DNA from: Caldicellulosiruptor bescii DSM 6725 | Lineage (GTDB): Bacteria > Bacillota > Thermoanaerobacteria > Caldicellulosiruptorales > Caldicellulosiruptoraceae | Reading direction: 5' to 3' | DNA length: 64,000 bases | Assembly: GCF_000022325.1 (NCBI RefSeq) | Contig: NC_012034.1 | Span: forward strand, 638,501 to 702,500 | Part shown: positions 1 to 9,073 of the stretch, in pieces | Numbering within the stretch: position 1 is the stretch's first letter | How the letters are laid out: each line of letters opens with the position of its first letter | The notes under the pieces: model-generated | Told to the model about the DNA's origin: nothing | Seen by the model: only the letters and a program-made list of their open reading frames with translations | The model's database searches: none | Translations under genes and position numbers: made by a program

Positions 1-27
1 AAAGGAAAATGAAAGGGGGCAGAGCAT

Positions 28-1014
28 TTGCCGTCGATTGAGGATGTTGCAAAAAGAGCTGGTGTTTCAAAGGCAACTGTGTCAAGAGTTATAAATGGAA
101 CAGCAAACGTCTCTGAGAAAAAGAAAAAGGCTGTTTTGGAAGCTATTAAAGCTTTGAATTATACTCCAAATGTGACAGCCAAAAATTTAGCAAGAAGAAA
201 GACAGATACAATAGGAATCATAATCCAACAGCTCAGTAGCTGGTTTTACAGTGAAGTTGTGGGGTTACTCAACAAATATATAACCCAGCGCGGGTACGGG
301 GCTATATTTTGTCAGCTGATAGATAATATTGACTACTTCAAATTTTTGGTAGGTAGAGTGGATGGAGTTATAGTTTTTGGATATAAAAGTATTGATAAAC
401 AAGCACTAAAGCTTTTGCATGCTAACAATGTTCCAGTTGTTCTTGCTGAAAACAATACTGAATTTACAAATGTTCCGAGGATAAATGTAAACAACCTGCA
501 GGGTGGCTACATTGCAACAAAGTACCTTATTGAAAAAGGTTGCAGGAAAATTGTACATATATCAGGTCCGCTTGAGTCTTTTGAAAGTGTTGCAAGATAT
601 GAGGGGTATAAGGCAGCATTAAAAGACTTTGGAATAAAATTTGATGAAGAACTTGTCATCGAGGGAGATTTTATGTTTCAAAAGGCATATGAAAATACAA
701 AAAAGCTTTTACAAAACAAAAAAATAGATGGCATATTTGCAGCAAACGACCTTATGGCATATGCAAGTATGTACGCATTAGATGAGATGGGAATGTCTGT
801 CCCAAATGATGTGAAAGTAGTCGGGTTTGACGATGTGGATTTAGTAGGGCTTCAGCTCAGCAAAATGCCAAGACTTACAACAGTTCGCCAGCCAATTGAC
901 CTTATGGCAAAGACAGCTTGTGATATTCTTTTTGAAAAAATAGATAACCCGAACAAAAAATTTGAAAGTGAATATATTCTTGACACTCAGCTTATAATCA
1001 GACAATCTGCATAA
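28..1014 (+). CDS. LacI/GalR-family transcriptional regulator
   Basis: DNA-binding sugar-responsive repressor (328 aa, usual LacI length). Residues 3-25 form the LacI helix-turn-helix (IEDVAKRAGVSKATVSRVIN) with hinge helix near residues 48-58; the rest is a periplasmic-binding-protein-like effector domain (GIFAANDLMA, VVGFDDVDL near the C-terminus). The start is TTG at 28, set by GAAAGGGGG just upstream; the window begins only 27 bases earlier, so any promoter lies outside. It sits 44 bases before xylulokinase and is probably co-transcribed with it, which suggests control of pentose or xyloside genes. That effector assignment is inference; CcpA-like global roles cannot be excluded, although a regulator placed in a sugar operon is usually specific. 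Confidence 0.9.
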   Translation: MPSIEDVAKRAGVSKATVSRVINGTANVSEKKKKAVLEAIKALNYTPNVTAKNLARRKTDTIGIIIQQLSSWFYSEVVGLLNKYITQRGYGAIFCQLIDNIDYFKFLVGRVDGVIVFGYKSIDKQALKLLHANNVPVVLAENNTEFTNVPRINVNNLQGGYIATKYLIEKGCRKIVHISGPLESFESVARYEGYKAALKDFGIKFDEELVIEGDFMFQKAYENTKKLLQNKKIDGIFAANDLMAYASMYALDEMGMSVPNDVKVVGFDDVDLVGLQLSKMPRLTTVRQPIDLMAKTACDILFEKIDNPNKKFESEYILDTQLIIRQSA

Positions 1015-1058
1015 AATATATTTTCAAGACAAAAATTCAAGAAAGGAAGGTGTTTTGA

Positions 1059-2567
1059 ATGTATTTTATTGGAATTGATGTTGGAACATCTGGTACAAAA
1101 ACTATTTTAACTGATTCAAAAGGCAACATTTTGGCAACAGCAACTTTTGAGTATCCTCTTTATCAGCCTCAGATTGGATGGGCTGAGCAAAACCCTGAAG
1201 ACTGGTGGGATGCAAGCGTAAAAGGAATTAAAGCTGTGCTTGAAAAGTCAAAGGTAGACCCAAAAGAAGTCAAAGCTGTAGGACTTACTGGGCAGATGCA
1301 TGGGCTTGTTATGCTTGACAAAAACTACAATGTCATAAGACCATCAATAATCTGGTGTGACCAGAGAACGGCAAAAGAATGTGATGAGATTACACAAAAA
1401 GTTGGCAAGGAAAGACTTATTGAAATAACAGCAAACCCTGCACTGACAGGTTTTACAGCGTCAAAGATTTTGTGGGTAAAAAACAATGAACCCCAAAATT
1501 ATGAAAAGGTTTACAAGATTTTGCTTCCAAAGGACTATATAAGATTTAAACTCACAGGCGAGTTTGCAACAGATGTATCAGATGCATCTGGCATGCAGCT
1601 TTTGGACATTAAAAACAGGTGCTGGTCTGATGAAGTTCTTGAAAAGCTTGAGATAGACAAAGATCTTCTTGGGAAAGTCTATGAGTCACCAGAGGTTACT
1701 GGAAAAGTGAGTAGGCAAGCAAGTGAGATTACAGGTCTTTGTGAAGGGACGCTTGTTGTTGCAGGTGGAGGGGACCAAGCAGCAGGTGCTGTTGGAAATG
1801 GCATAGTAAAGACGGGTGTGATTTCTTCTACAATAGGTTCGTCTGGTGTTGTTTTTGCCCATCTTGACGAGCTTAAGATTGACCCACAGGGAAGGGTTCA
1901 TACATTTTGTCATGCAGTGCCGGGAAAATGGCATGTGATGGGTGTAACTCAAGGTGCCGGGCTTTCTCTCAAGTGGTTTAGAGACAACTTTGCTCACGTC
2001 GAAAAGGCTGCGTTTGAGTTTATTGACAAAGACCCATACATTTTGATGGACCAGGAGGCAGAACTTGCAAATCCAGGGTCAGATGGGCTTGTTTTCTTGC
2101 CATACTTGATGGGCGAAAGAACGCCCATTTTGGACCCGTACGCAAAAGGTATTTTCTTTGGAATAACTGCAAAACACACAAGAAGGGAATTTATTAGAGC
2201 TGTTATGGAAGGTGTTGTATTTTCGCTTAAAAACTGTCTTGATATTTTGAATGAGATGGGTATTGAGGTAAAAGAAGTCAGAGTTTCAGGTGGTGGTGCA
2301 AAGAGCAAGCTATGGAGACAGATGCAGGCAGACATATTTGAGATGGATGTATGGACACTGAATTCCAAAGAAGGACCTGCATTTGGCGCGGCTATTCTGG
2401 CAGCAGTTGGTGCCGGAGAGTATAATAAGGTCGAAGAAGCCTGCGATGTTATGATTCAGAAGGTTGAAAGCTGTAATCCAAATAAAGACTTATTTGAAGT
2501 ATATAGAAGGACTTATAAACTTTATAATAGTATATATCCAAGAGTAAAAGATTTGTTTAACGCTTAA
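1059..2567 (+). CDS. xylB: xylulokinase
   Basis: ATP-dependent phosphorylation of D-xylulose to D-xylulose 5-phosphate, the second step after xylose isomerase, in the cytoplasm. FGGY-kinase fold of 502 aa, normal for XylB: N-terminal phosphate loop GIDVGTSGTKT (residues 5-15), the xylulokinase motif GLTGQMHGLV near residue 76, IIWCDQR near 98, and the C-terminal ATP-site glycine stretch RVSGGGAKSKLW near 408. The start is ATG after GAAAGGAAGG. It follows the LacI-type regulator by 44 bases and is closed by a strong terminator. The partner xylA lies 40 kb away in this window, so the isomerase and kinase are not in one operon here. Confidence 0.95.
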   Translation: MYFIGIDVGTSGTKTILTDSKGNILATATFEYPLYQPQIGWAEQNPEDWWDASVKGIKAVLEKSKVDPKEVKAVGLTGQMHGLVMLDKNYNVIRPSIIWCDQRTAKECDEITQKVGKERLIEITANPALTGFTASKILWVKNNEPQNYEKVYKILLPKDYIRFKLTGEFATDVSDASGMQLLDIKNRCWSDEVLEKLEIDKDLLGKVYESPEVTGKVSRQASEITGLCEGTLVVAGGGDQAAGAVGNGIVKTGVISSTIGSSGVVFAHLDELKIDPQGRVHTFCHAVPGKWHVMGVTQGAGLSLKWFRDNFAHVEKAAFEFIDKDPYILMDQEAELANPGSDGLVFLPYLMGERTPILDPYAKGIFFGITAKHTRREFIRAVMEGVVFSLKNCLDILNEMGIEVKEVRVSGGGAKSKLWRQMQADIFEMDVWTLNSKEGPAFGAAILAAVGAGEYNKVEEACDVMIQKVESCNPNKDLFEVYRRTYKLYNSIYPRVKDLFNA

Positions 2568-2593
2568 AGAGCCATGTTTGGCTCTCTTTTTTT
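2568..2593 (+). terminator. rho-independent terminator after xylB
   Basis: Stem AGAGCC / GGCTCT with a 6-base loop starts immediately after the xylB stop codon and is followed by a T-rich run. Confidence 0.85.
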
Positions 2594-2622
2594 GTCATTT
2601 TGTTTAAAGGATTTTTGTACCT

Positions 2623-2631
2623 TTTGTCGAA
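2623..2631 (+). promoter_or_regulatory. candidate Spo0A box (0A box)
   Basis: TTTGTCGAA matches the Spo0A-binding consensus (TTTGTCRAA; core TGTCGAA) exactly and lies about 40 bases upstream of the HD-GYP gene. A 9-mer can occur by chance in AT-rich DNA, so binding is only suggested. Confidence 0.4.
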
Positions 2632-2671
2632 ATAATAAGGTGTGTGACTTTTTTGACAGGGGGACTGAAGA

Positions 2672-4159
2672 TTGAAACTACAAAAGAATTTATGGATGAG
2701 GATTTTTGAGTTTTTTCTCTTCTTTTTAATATGTTTTCCCCTGGCAGTTCAGGTTGCTGAGATTTTCATACATATTCAAAAACCTGTCATTGAATATCTT
2801 AAAATTGTAACACTGTTCCTTGCAGTGGCATTTTTTACAGTATTTTATATTCTCAGATATGGCAGTATATTGAAAAGATATAGAGTATTTGAGAAAAAAC
2901 AAAAAGTCATAATTAAAAAGCTAAAAGAGGAAAAAGATAGTATTGAAAAGAACTACATTGATAGTATTCGACTGAACAAAGAAATGACAAATATTGTAAA
3001 GAGATTAATTGAAACAGAAAGGGACTTAAGAGAAAAAAATGAATGGTTTAAAAATTTTTTTGAGCTCTCGACTAAGATTATTAGTCTTTCGAATGTAGAA
3101 AATATAGTTGAGGTTATAGGTGAGTATAGCCATGGAAGTTTGAAATTTTCTCGTATAAGCATTTATCATGATGGTGATGATAAAAAATTCAAAATCTTGG
3201 GTCAGTTTGGGCAAAAAGATGTTCATGAACATCTTCTTCTGAGCAGAGCAAAAGAGGATATTAATATTGCTTACAAAATAGTAAATAATAACTTGGTAAA
3301 AGTAGCTATTCCGATTGTTTCAGAAGAGAGATGTGAAGGTATTTGTTTTTATGGAATTGAATGCAAAAGCACTTCAAGCGAAGATGTTGAATATTATATC
3401 AGCCTGTGCAATTTTATTACTATAGCCATAAAAAATGCCATTTATTATTCAAATCTCAAAAAACAGAAATCAGAAATAGAAGATTTGTATGAGAAAAGCA
3501 CTTACATGAACGAAAGACTGAAAGACACAATTGAAGAATTAAATAAATCAAAGGCAGAACTTGAAAAGAAAAATCAAGAAATTGAAAGGTTCTTCTATGA
3601 AACAATCTTATGCTTGTCCAAAGCGATTGAGTACAAAGATGTGTATACGAAAGGACATTGCGAAAGAGTGCAAAGTATTGCTTTAAAAATTGCTGATGAG
3701 CTTTCGCTTTCAGAGGAAGAAAAAAACGTTTTAAAGGTTGCGTGTTTGCTTCATGATATAGGAAAGATTGGTGTGAAAGAGGATATACTGAACAAGAAAG
3801 GTTCTTTAGAAGATCATGAGTATAAAGAAATCCAAAAACATCCTTTAATAGGTTACAACATTTTAAAAGATTTAGAGTTTACGGACAGAATTAAAAAGGT
3901 TGTGCTTCAGCACCATGAAAGGGTGGATGGCAGAGGTTATCCGTTTGGATTGAAAGATGAAGAGATAGACCTTCTTGCAAAGGTTGTAGCTGTTGCAGAT
4001 GCTTATGATGCAATGACTTCTGACAGACCCTATAGAAAAGCTTTTGATAAACAGGCGGCGTTGAGCGAAATGAAAAGGTGTGCTGGAAGTCAGTTCGATA
4101 CTACTATAGTGGAAAAACTGATTAATTTAGTCCAAAAAGGTTTAGTAATGTTTTTATAG
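2672..4159 (+). CDS. membrane-anchored HD-GYP domain phosphohydrolase
   Basis: Probable c-di-GMP phosphodiesterase of the HD-GYP class (495 aa). Two hydrophobic segments at about residues 8-30 and 42-62 anchor it. A charged coiled coil (about 70-115) leads to a GAF-like sensory region (about 115-265), a second coiled coil (265-310) and the C-terminal HD-GYP domain (about 310-490). Signature residues are present: HDIGKIG, HPLIGYNIL, QHHERVDGRGYP. The start is TTG after ACAGGGGG; no ATG fits. It stands alone between the xylB terminator and the ANTAR gene, 60 bases downstream. A perfect 0A-box-like 9-mer lies upstream. Degradation of c-di-GMP is inferred from intact HD and GYP motifs; the ligand of the sensory part is unknown. 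Confidence 0.85.
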   Translation: MKLQKNLWMRIFEFFLFFLICFPLAVQVAEIFIHIQKPVIEYLKIVTLFLAVAFFTVFYILRYGSILKRYRVFEKKQKVIIKKLKEEKDSIEKNYIDSIRLNKEMTNIVKRLIETERDLREKNEWFKNFFELSTKIISLSNVENIVEVIGEYSHGSLKFSRISIYHDGDDKKFKILGQFGQKDVHEHLLLSRAKEDINIAYKIVNNNLVKVAIPIVSEERCEGICFYGIECKSTSSEDVEYYISLCNFITIAIKNAIYYSNLKKQKSEIEDLYEKSTYMNERLKDTIEELNKSKAELEKKNQEIERFFYETILCLSKAIEYKDVYTKGHCERVQSIALKIADELSLSEEEKNVLKVACLLHDIGKIGVKEDILNKKGSLEDHEYKEIQKHPLIGYNILKDLEFTDRIKKVVLQHHERVDGRGYPFGLKDEEIDLLAKVVAVADAYDAMTSDRPYRKAFDKQAALSEMKRCAGSQFDTTIVEKLINLVQKGLVMFL

Positions 4160-4219
4160 AAAAAGAAAAAGGAGTGTGTTAAAATTATTAAATAAGCTTG
4201 GTAAGGGGCAAAAATATAG

Positions 4220-4804
4220 ATGTTCAAGGTTATTCTGGCTATAAAAAACCAAAGATTATTTTCTGTTGTAAAAAATGCTCTTATTGAAAATGGCTATACC
4301 ATTGCTGACGCTGCTTCGGACTTTGCAGATTGTCTGAGAAAGATAAGGGTATTAAAACCAGATATTGTTATTATGGAGTATGGATTTAGTGTTGGCAGTA
4401 TGGTGGAGATGATAGATATTTTAAAAAATGACAGAATATGTCCTGTTGTCATCTTGGCAAACCAGGCACAAAGGTCTAATATAGAAAGTGTAATCTTAGA
4501 GGATGATGAGTTTAATATTTTTTTGTACAGTCCATTTAATAAGTGGTCGTTCATATCCTTTGTTGAGACTATTGCTAAAAATTGGATGAAATTAAGAAAG
4601 TTAGAAGAACAAGTAAGGAAGCTTCAGGATGATTTGGAGACAAGAAAGCTTGTTGAAAGGGCAAAAGGGATTTTGATGAAGGAGCTAAAGCTTGATGAGG
4701 AAAGTGCAATGAAAAAACTTCAAAAGCTCAGCATGGACCACCAGATGCCTATTAAAGAAGTGGCAAAGAGAATCATAGAATGGAAATTGAAGAACTCAAA
4801 GTGA
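4220..4804 (+). CDS. ANTAR-domain antiterminator with a degenerate receiver
   Basis: RNA-binding response-regulator-like protein (194 aa). Residues 1-120 have a receiver fold but lack the acidic pair after the first strand (VILAIKNQ) and carry Glu at the usual phospho-Asp position (E53 in VIMEYGF), so classical phosphorylation is unlikely. A coiled-coil linker (about 122-140) leads to the ANTAR domain (KLVERAKGILMKE...MPIKEVAKRII), which binds paired hexaloop hairpins in mRNA leaders to prevent termination. ANTAR regulators commonly govern nitrogen metabolism, and the next gene is a glutamine-amidotransferase-type hydrolase with start codons inside or right at this gene's stop, which suggests translational coupling. 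The input signal and target RNA are unknown; a Glu may mimic the phosphorylated state. Confidence 0.85.
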   Translation: MFKVILAIKNQRLFSVVKNALIENGYTIADAASDFADCLRKIRVLKPDIVIMEYGFSVGSMVEMIDILKNDRICPVVILANQAQRSNIESVILEDDEFNIFLYSPFNKWSFISFVETIAKNWMKLRKLEEQVRKLQDDLETRKLVERAKGILMKELKLDEESAMKKLQKLSMDHQMPIKEVAKRIIEWKLKNSK

Positions 4805-4818
4805 ATAAGGTAAGTCCA

Positions 4819-5502
4819 ATGAAGGTTCTTATATTTGGCGGGTTTGATACAGAGAATAGAAAACTTTATGTTATGAATGAGTACATAGAAATACTTTTAA
4901 TGCTAAATGCAAAACCCATAATTTTCCCTATAAGTGTTTTATCAACTGATCTTTTAAGAGAGTACATACAGATGTGTGAGTATGTTCTTTTTTGCGGAGG
5001 TGAAGATGTTCACCCTAAATTTTATGGCAGAGAACCTCAAGTAGGAATAAGAAAAATCAATCTTTTGAGAGATAGAATAGAGCTTGAGGCAATGAAAATT
5101 TCATATGAGATGAGTAGAAGAGTTTTGGCAATTTGCAGAGGAGTGCAGGTTATGAACGTTGCGTTTGGTGGGACTTTGATACAGGACATAGAGAGAAAAT
5201 CCTCTATGTCTCATTACCAGAATCTTGATGGTATATATGGATATCATACTGTAGAGGTTGTTGGAGGGTTATTTGCTTGCATCTTTGGGGGCCGAAAGAT
5301 TTTAGTAAACTCTTTTCACCATCAAGCAATAGAAGAAGTAGCACCTGGATTTGAAATTGAGGCAGTATCAATGGATGGCATTGTAGAGGCAATTTCGAAG
5401 AAAGACAGAAATTTTTTTGTAGGTGTGCAATGGCATCCCGAGCTTATGGCAAAAGACGACCTTTTTCAGAAAAGGCTTTTTGAGAAGTTTTTGGGAGGGT
5501 GA
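4819..5502 (+). CDS. class I glutamine amidotransferase, gamma-glutamyl-GABA hydrolase type (peptidase C26)
   Basis: Predicted hydrolase of gamma-glutamyl compounds (PuuD-like), a free-standing class I amidotransferase of about 227 aa. The nucleophile elbow is LAICRGVQVMN (catalytic Cys) and the His-x-Glu of the triad is in VGVQWHPEL near the C-terminus; FCGGEDVHPKFY is the family oxyanion/substrate region. Start: ATG at 4819 has AATAAGG eight bases upstream and gives the family-like MKVLIFGGF. A GTG at 4801 would overlap the ANTAR stop as GTGA, and an ATG at 4780 would overlap more. It forms an operon with the ANTAR gene upstream and the MscS gene downstream. Substrate is inferred from family only. 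Confidence 0.85.
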   Translation: MKVLIFGGFDTENRKLYVMNEYIEILLMLNAKPIIFPISVLSTDLLREYIQMCEYVLFCGGEDVHPKFYGREPQVGIRKINLLRDRIELEAMKISYEMSRRVLAICRGVQVMNVAFGGTLIQDIERKSSMSHYQNLDGIYGYHTVEVVGGLFACIFGGRKILVNSFHHQAIEEVAPGFEIEAVSMDGIVEAISKKDRNFFVGVQWHPELMAKDDLFQKRLFEKFLGG

Positions 5503-6290
5503 TGTATTTGAGTATTGGGAAAATATCTGATATGATTTTGAAATACAGTGGCAAAATCATATACTCTGTGGTCATCCTAATTATTGGTTTTTTATTTTTG
5601 AAAGTTTCTAATAGAATGCTTGAAAAATGGAAGAAAAAACAGAGAAGTTCTGTATTTCCTATAAATCAAAAAAGAATAGATACTCTTGCAGCACTTTTCA
5701 AAAGTATTTTAAAATACTCTATATACTTTTTAGTGATTGTGCTCATTCTTGAAAACTTTAACGTTTCAATCAAGACAATCTTGGCTGTTGCAGGGATAGG
5801 TGGACTTGCGATAGGTTTTGGTGCACAGAGTTTGATTAAAGATGTCATAGCAGGTCTTTTTTTAATTATAGAAGACCAGCTTTCTGTCGGTGATTATGTG
5901 ACTATCGATGGAAGAAGCGGCACTGTAAAAGAAATGGGAATAAAGACAATAATAATCCAGGACTACAACGGCTCAATCCATATTATTCCAAATGGTTCCA
6001 TAGGTGCCATTACAAACTGGTCGAGGCATAACTCAAAGGCGATTGTGGATGTTAAGCTTAATACAAAAATGAACTTTGATGAGGTGTCTTTGAAGCTACA
6101 AGAGGTTTTTAAAGAGATTGAAGAGGAGTTCAAAGATGATATTGTAACACCACCACAAATTGTAGGGATTGTGGATACAAACTGGATAGAATATACACTC
6201 AGGATTGTGACAGAGACAAAACCTCTTCGCCACTGGGATTTAGAGAGGGCGATGAGAAAAAAGATTATTGAAAAACTTTTTATAAGCTAA
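5502..6290 (+). CDS. small-conductance mechanosensitive channel (MscS family)
   Basis: Tension-gated channel releasing solutes on hypo-osmotic shock, in the cytoplasmic membrane. It has about 262 aa with transmembrane segments near residues 12-32, 65-88 and the pore-lining TM3 (AGIGGLAIGFGAQSLIKDVI), followed by the MscS beta domain (EDQLSVGDYVTIDGRSGTVKE, IPNGSIGAITNWSR) and the alpha/beta C-terminal domain. The start overlaps the stop of the amidotransferase gene: GTG 5499, ATG 5502 and TTG 5508 are all possible behind GGGAGG; ATG is reported, although TTG has the best spacing. The size is typical of short bacterial MscS proteins. Confidence 0.9.
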   Translation: MYLSIGKISDMILKYSGKIIYSVVILIIGFLFLKVSNRMLEKWKKKQRSSVFPINQKRIDTLAALFKSILKYSIYFLVIVLILENFNVSIKTILAVAGIGGLAIGFGAQSLIKDVIAGLFLIIEDQLSVGDYVTIDGRSGTVKEMGIKTIIIQDYNGSIHIIPNGSIGAITNWSRHNSKAIVDVKLNTKMNFDEVSLKLQEVFKEIEEEFKDDIVTPPQIVGIVDTNWIEYTLRIVTETKPLRHWDLERAMRKKIIEKLFIS

Positions 6291-6327
6291 AAAACTAAGG
6301 TTTAGAAAGGGGTAGTAACAAAGGAAG

Positions 6328-8046
6328 ATGAAAGTTTCAGAGCTTTTTATGCCAACTTTGAAAGAGACACCTTCAGATGCAGAGATAGAATCACACAAGC
6401 TTATGCTAAGGTCTGGTTTTATGAGACAGCTTTCCTCTGGCATTTATGTTTATCTTCCACTTGGTTACAGAGTTTTAAGAAAGATAGAAAACATTGTAAG
6501 AGAAGAGATGGATAGAAGCGGTGCACAAGAGGTTCATATGTCTGCACTTATGCCAAAAGAACTTTGGGAAGAGTCGGGTAGGTGGGCTGTATTTGGCCCT
6601 GAAATGTTTAGGATAAAAGATAGAAACGAAAGGGAATACTGTTTGGGTCCCACTCACGAAGAAGCATTTACTTATATAGTCAGAAACGAGATTTCATCTT
6701 ACAGGGACCTTCCTAAAATTTTGTATCAAATCCAAACAAAGTTTCGTGATGAGAGAAGACCGCGGTTTGGTGTTATGCGTTGCAGAGAGTTTACAATGAA
6801 GGATGCTTATTCTTTTGACATTGATGAGAACGGCTTGGACATATCATACCAAAAGATGTATGATGCATATGTGAGGATATTCAAAAGATGCGGGCTTGAT
6901 GTAAAGATTGTCGAGGCAGACACAGGTGCAATGGGCGGGGCAAGCTCACACGAGTTTATGGTTCCATCATCTGTTGGTGAGGCAGAGATTGCATATTGTA
7001 AAGCTTGCGGATATGCTGCAAACTTGGAAAAGGCAGAGTGTTTGGATGAGCCTGTTGAAAACAAAGAGGAGCCAAAAGAAAAACAGGAAGTCTACACTCC
7101 AAATGTGAGAACAATTGAGGAGCTTGTGAGTTTTCTTGGCATCGACAGCACAAGGTTTGTAAAAACAATGATTTACAAGGCAGATGACAAGTTTGTTGCA
7201 GTGCTGGTAAGGGGAGATAGAGAGGTAAATGAGACAAAGCTAAAAAATCTTTTAAAAGCTACAGACCTTGAACTTGCATCGGCAGAGGATGTAGAGAAAA
7301 TTACAGGTGCAAAAGTAGGATTTGCCGGTCCAATTGGTCTTTCGATAGATGTGTACGCAGACAATGAAGTAAAATATCTCAAAAACTTTGTGGTGGGTGC
7401 AAATAAGACAGATTATCATATAAAGAATGTTAATCTTTCAGATTTTAAAGTAACAAAGTTTACAGACCTCAGGAATATAACCCAAGACGACCTTTGTCCA
7501 AAATGTCGCTCTCAGAAGGTGACAATTGAAAGAGGAATTGAGGTTGGACATATATTTAAGCTTGGCACTAAATATACACAGGCATTTAACTGCGTGTACA
7601 CAGATGAAAAAGGCGAAAAGAAGCTCATGATAATGGGATGTTATGGTATTGGTATCAACAGGACAGCTGCAGCTATCATTGAACAGATGCACGATGAAGA
7701 TGGTATAATTTGGCCAATTACAGTTGCACCGTATGAGGTAATTATTGTGCCTGTAAATGTAAAAGATGAAAATCAGAAAAAGATTGCATTTGAGATTTAT
7801 GAAAACCTTCAGAGAAATGGAGTTGAGGTTTTGATTGATGACAGAGATGAAAGAGCAGGTGTTAAGTTCAAGGATGCAGATTTGATAGGAATTCCGTTTA
7901 GAGTTACTGTTGGAAAGAAAATATCAGAGGGAAAACTTGAGATTAGAAATAGAAGAACAAAGGAATCTTTTGAAGTTGAAATTGAGAAAGCAATAGAGGT
8001 TGTAATTAATCTAATCAGGGAAGAAAAAGCAAAATACCAAATATAA
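6328..8046 (+). CDS. proS: prolyl-tRNA synthetase
   Basis: Charges tRNA-Pro with proline (class II synthetase, 572 aa, bacterial type). Motif 2 region is [15 protein letters not shown], followed by [13 protein letters not shown]; between the catalytic blocks lies the YbaK-like editing insertion (about residues 225-390, [13 protein letters not shown] through [13 protein letters not shown]). Motif 3 is [13 protein letters not shown], and the C-terminal anticodon-binding domain follows ([11 protein letters not shown]...[18 protein letters not shown]). The start is ATG after GAAAGGGG. It lies 37 bases after mscS and ends in a strong terminator. No T-box leader is visible upstream. Confidence 0.97.
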   Translation: MKVSELFMPTLKETPSDAEIESHKLMLRSGFMRQLSSGIYVYLPLGYRVLRKIENIVREEMDRSGAQEVHMSALMPKELWEESGRWAVFGPEMFRIKDRNEREYCLGPTHEEAFTYIVRNEISSYRDLPKILYQIQTKFRDERRPRFGVMRCREFTMKDAYSFDIDENGLDISYQKMYDAYVRIFKRCGLDVKIVEADTGAMGGASSHEFMVPSSVGEAEIAYCKACGYAANLEKAECLDEPVENKEEPKEKQEVYTPNVRTIEELVSFLGIDSTRFVKTMIYKADDKFVAVLVRGDREVNETKLKNLLKATDLELASAEDVEKITGAKVGFAGPIGLSIDVYADNEVKYLKNFVVGANKTDYHIKNVNLSDFKVTKFTDLRNITQDDLCPKCRSQKVTIERGIEVGHIFKLGTKYTQAFNCVYTDEKGEKKLMIMGCYGIGINRTAAAIIEQMHDEDGIIWPITVAPYEVIIVPVNVKDENQKKIAFEIYENLQRNGVEVLIDDRDERAGVKFKDADLIGIPFRVTVGKKISEGKLEIRNRRTKESFEVEIEKAIEVVINLIREEKAKYQI

Positions 8047-8065
8047 GTTTAAAATGTTTGTCAGC

Positions 8066-8096
8066 AAAAGGGGCTTTTAAGCAAAAGCCCCTTTTT
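8066..8096 (+). terminator. terminator after proS
   Basis: Stem AAAAGGGGCTTT / AAAGCCCCTTTT with a short loop, ending in a T run, 20 bases after the proS stop. Confidence 0.9.
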
Positions 8097-8142
8097 ATTA
8101 TTCTTATTTTTGAAAATGTTAAGTTTAAAGGAGGGTTTGAAA

Positions 8143-8772
8143 TTGAGGATTATAGATGTTAGTATTCCAATTTCAAATAATATGGTTTATTTTCCCGATG
8201 ATCCAAAACCGCAGATATCAAGGGTTTATAGTATTGAAAGAGGAGATGTGGCAAACGTAAGCAAGTTAATACTTTCATCCCACACAGGGACGCACATTGA
8301 CGCACCATCTCATTTTATAAAGGATGGTAAAACAGTTGACCAGATTCCTTTGGAATACCTGATTGGAGAAGTCAAGGTTTTCGAGGTACATGAAGATAAT
8401 AAGATAACCAGAGAGTTTCTTGAAAGCAAGAATATAGAGTATGGTGATAGGATATTTTTCAAGACCAAAAATTCTCTGTATCTTAAAAGGAGTTCAGAGT
8501 TCTATGAAAAGTATGTTTATTTGACTTTGGAAGCAGCCGAGTTTCTCATAGAAAGAGAGGTTAAAGTTGTAGGAATAGATTATCTTTCAATAGAAGAATT
8601 TGCTTCAAATGATTTTGCTGTACACAAGAGTCTGCTGTCAAATGGTGTAGTGGTTATTGAAGGATTGGATCTTTCACAGGTGTGTGAAGGGAAATACAGG
8701 TATGCAGCACTGCCACTAAAACTAAAAGACTGCGACGGTGCACCTGCAAGGGTGGTGTTGATTGATTTTTAA
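8143..8772 (+). CDS. cyclase-family (kynurenine formamidase-like) metal-dependent hydrolase
   Basis: Putative cyclase/arylformamidase-fold hydrolase (209 aa from this start). The family metal-binding motif HTGTHIDAPSHF is at about residues 45-56, and the later GIDYLSIE and AALPLKLKDCDGAPARVVL segments are typical of the family. Known members hydrolyse N-formylkynurenine or isatin, but nothing nearby indicates tryptophan catabolism, so the substrate is unknown. Start: TTG at 8143 sits eight bases after GGAGG; the longer reading from TTG 8110 would run through the ribosome site and is unlikely. It is a single-gene unit between the proS terminator and a weak hairpin. Confidence 0.8.
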   Translation: MRIIDVSIPISNNMVYFPDDPKPQISRVYSIERGDVANVSKLILSSHTGTHIDAPSHFIKDGKTVDQIPLEYLIGEVKVFEVHEDNKITREFLESKNIEYGDRIFFKTKNSLYLKRSSEFYEKYVYLTLEAAEFLIEREVKVVGIDYLSIEEFASNDFAVHKSLLSNGVVVIEGLDLSQVCEGKYRYAALPLKLKDCDGAPARVVLIDF

Positions 8773-8784
8773 TCCAAAAATTTT

Positions 8785-8815
8785 GTAGGTTCCATTTACA
8801 CCTACTTATTTTTGG
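8785..8815 (+). terminator. possible weak terminator after the cyclase-family gene
   Basis: GTAGGT / ACCTAC six-base-pair stem with a 9-base loop, followed by TTATTTTTGG. Confidence 0.4.
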
Positions 8816-8952
8816 TGGTATTTTTATCAGTAAAGATAACTTGATAATTAAATTGCAATTTATTTTTAAATATTTCTGTTTTAGTTTGATTAATTGGCAT
8901 TGATCTATAAAATGCTAATATTATTGTGGTTAAGGATTGAATATATTTGTAT

Positions 8953-9044
<92 letters not shown>

Positions 9045-9073
9045 ATATTCAAAAATAAAGGGGAGGTAGTGGA

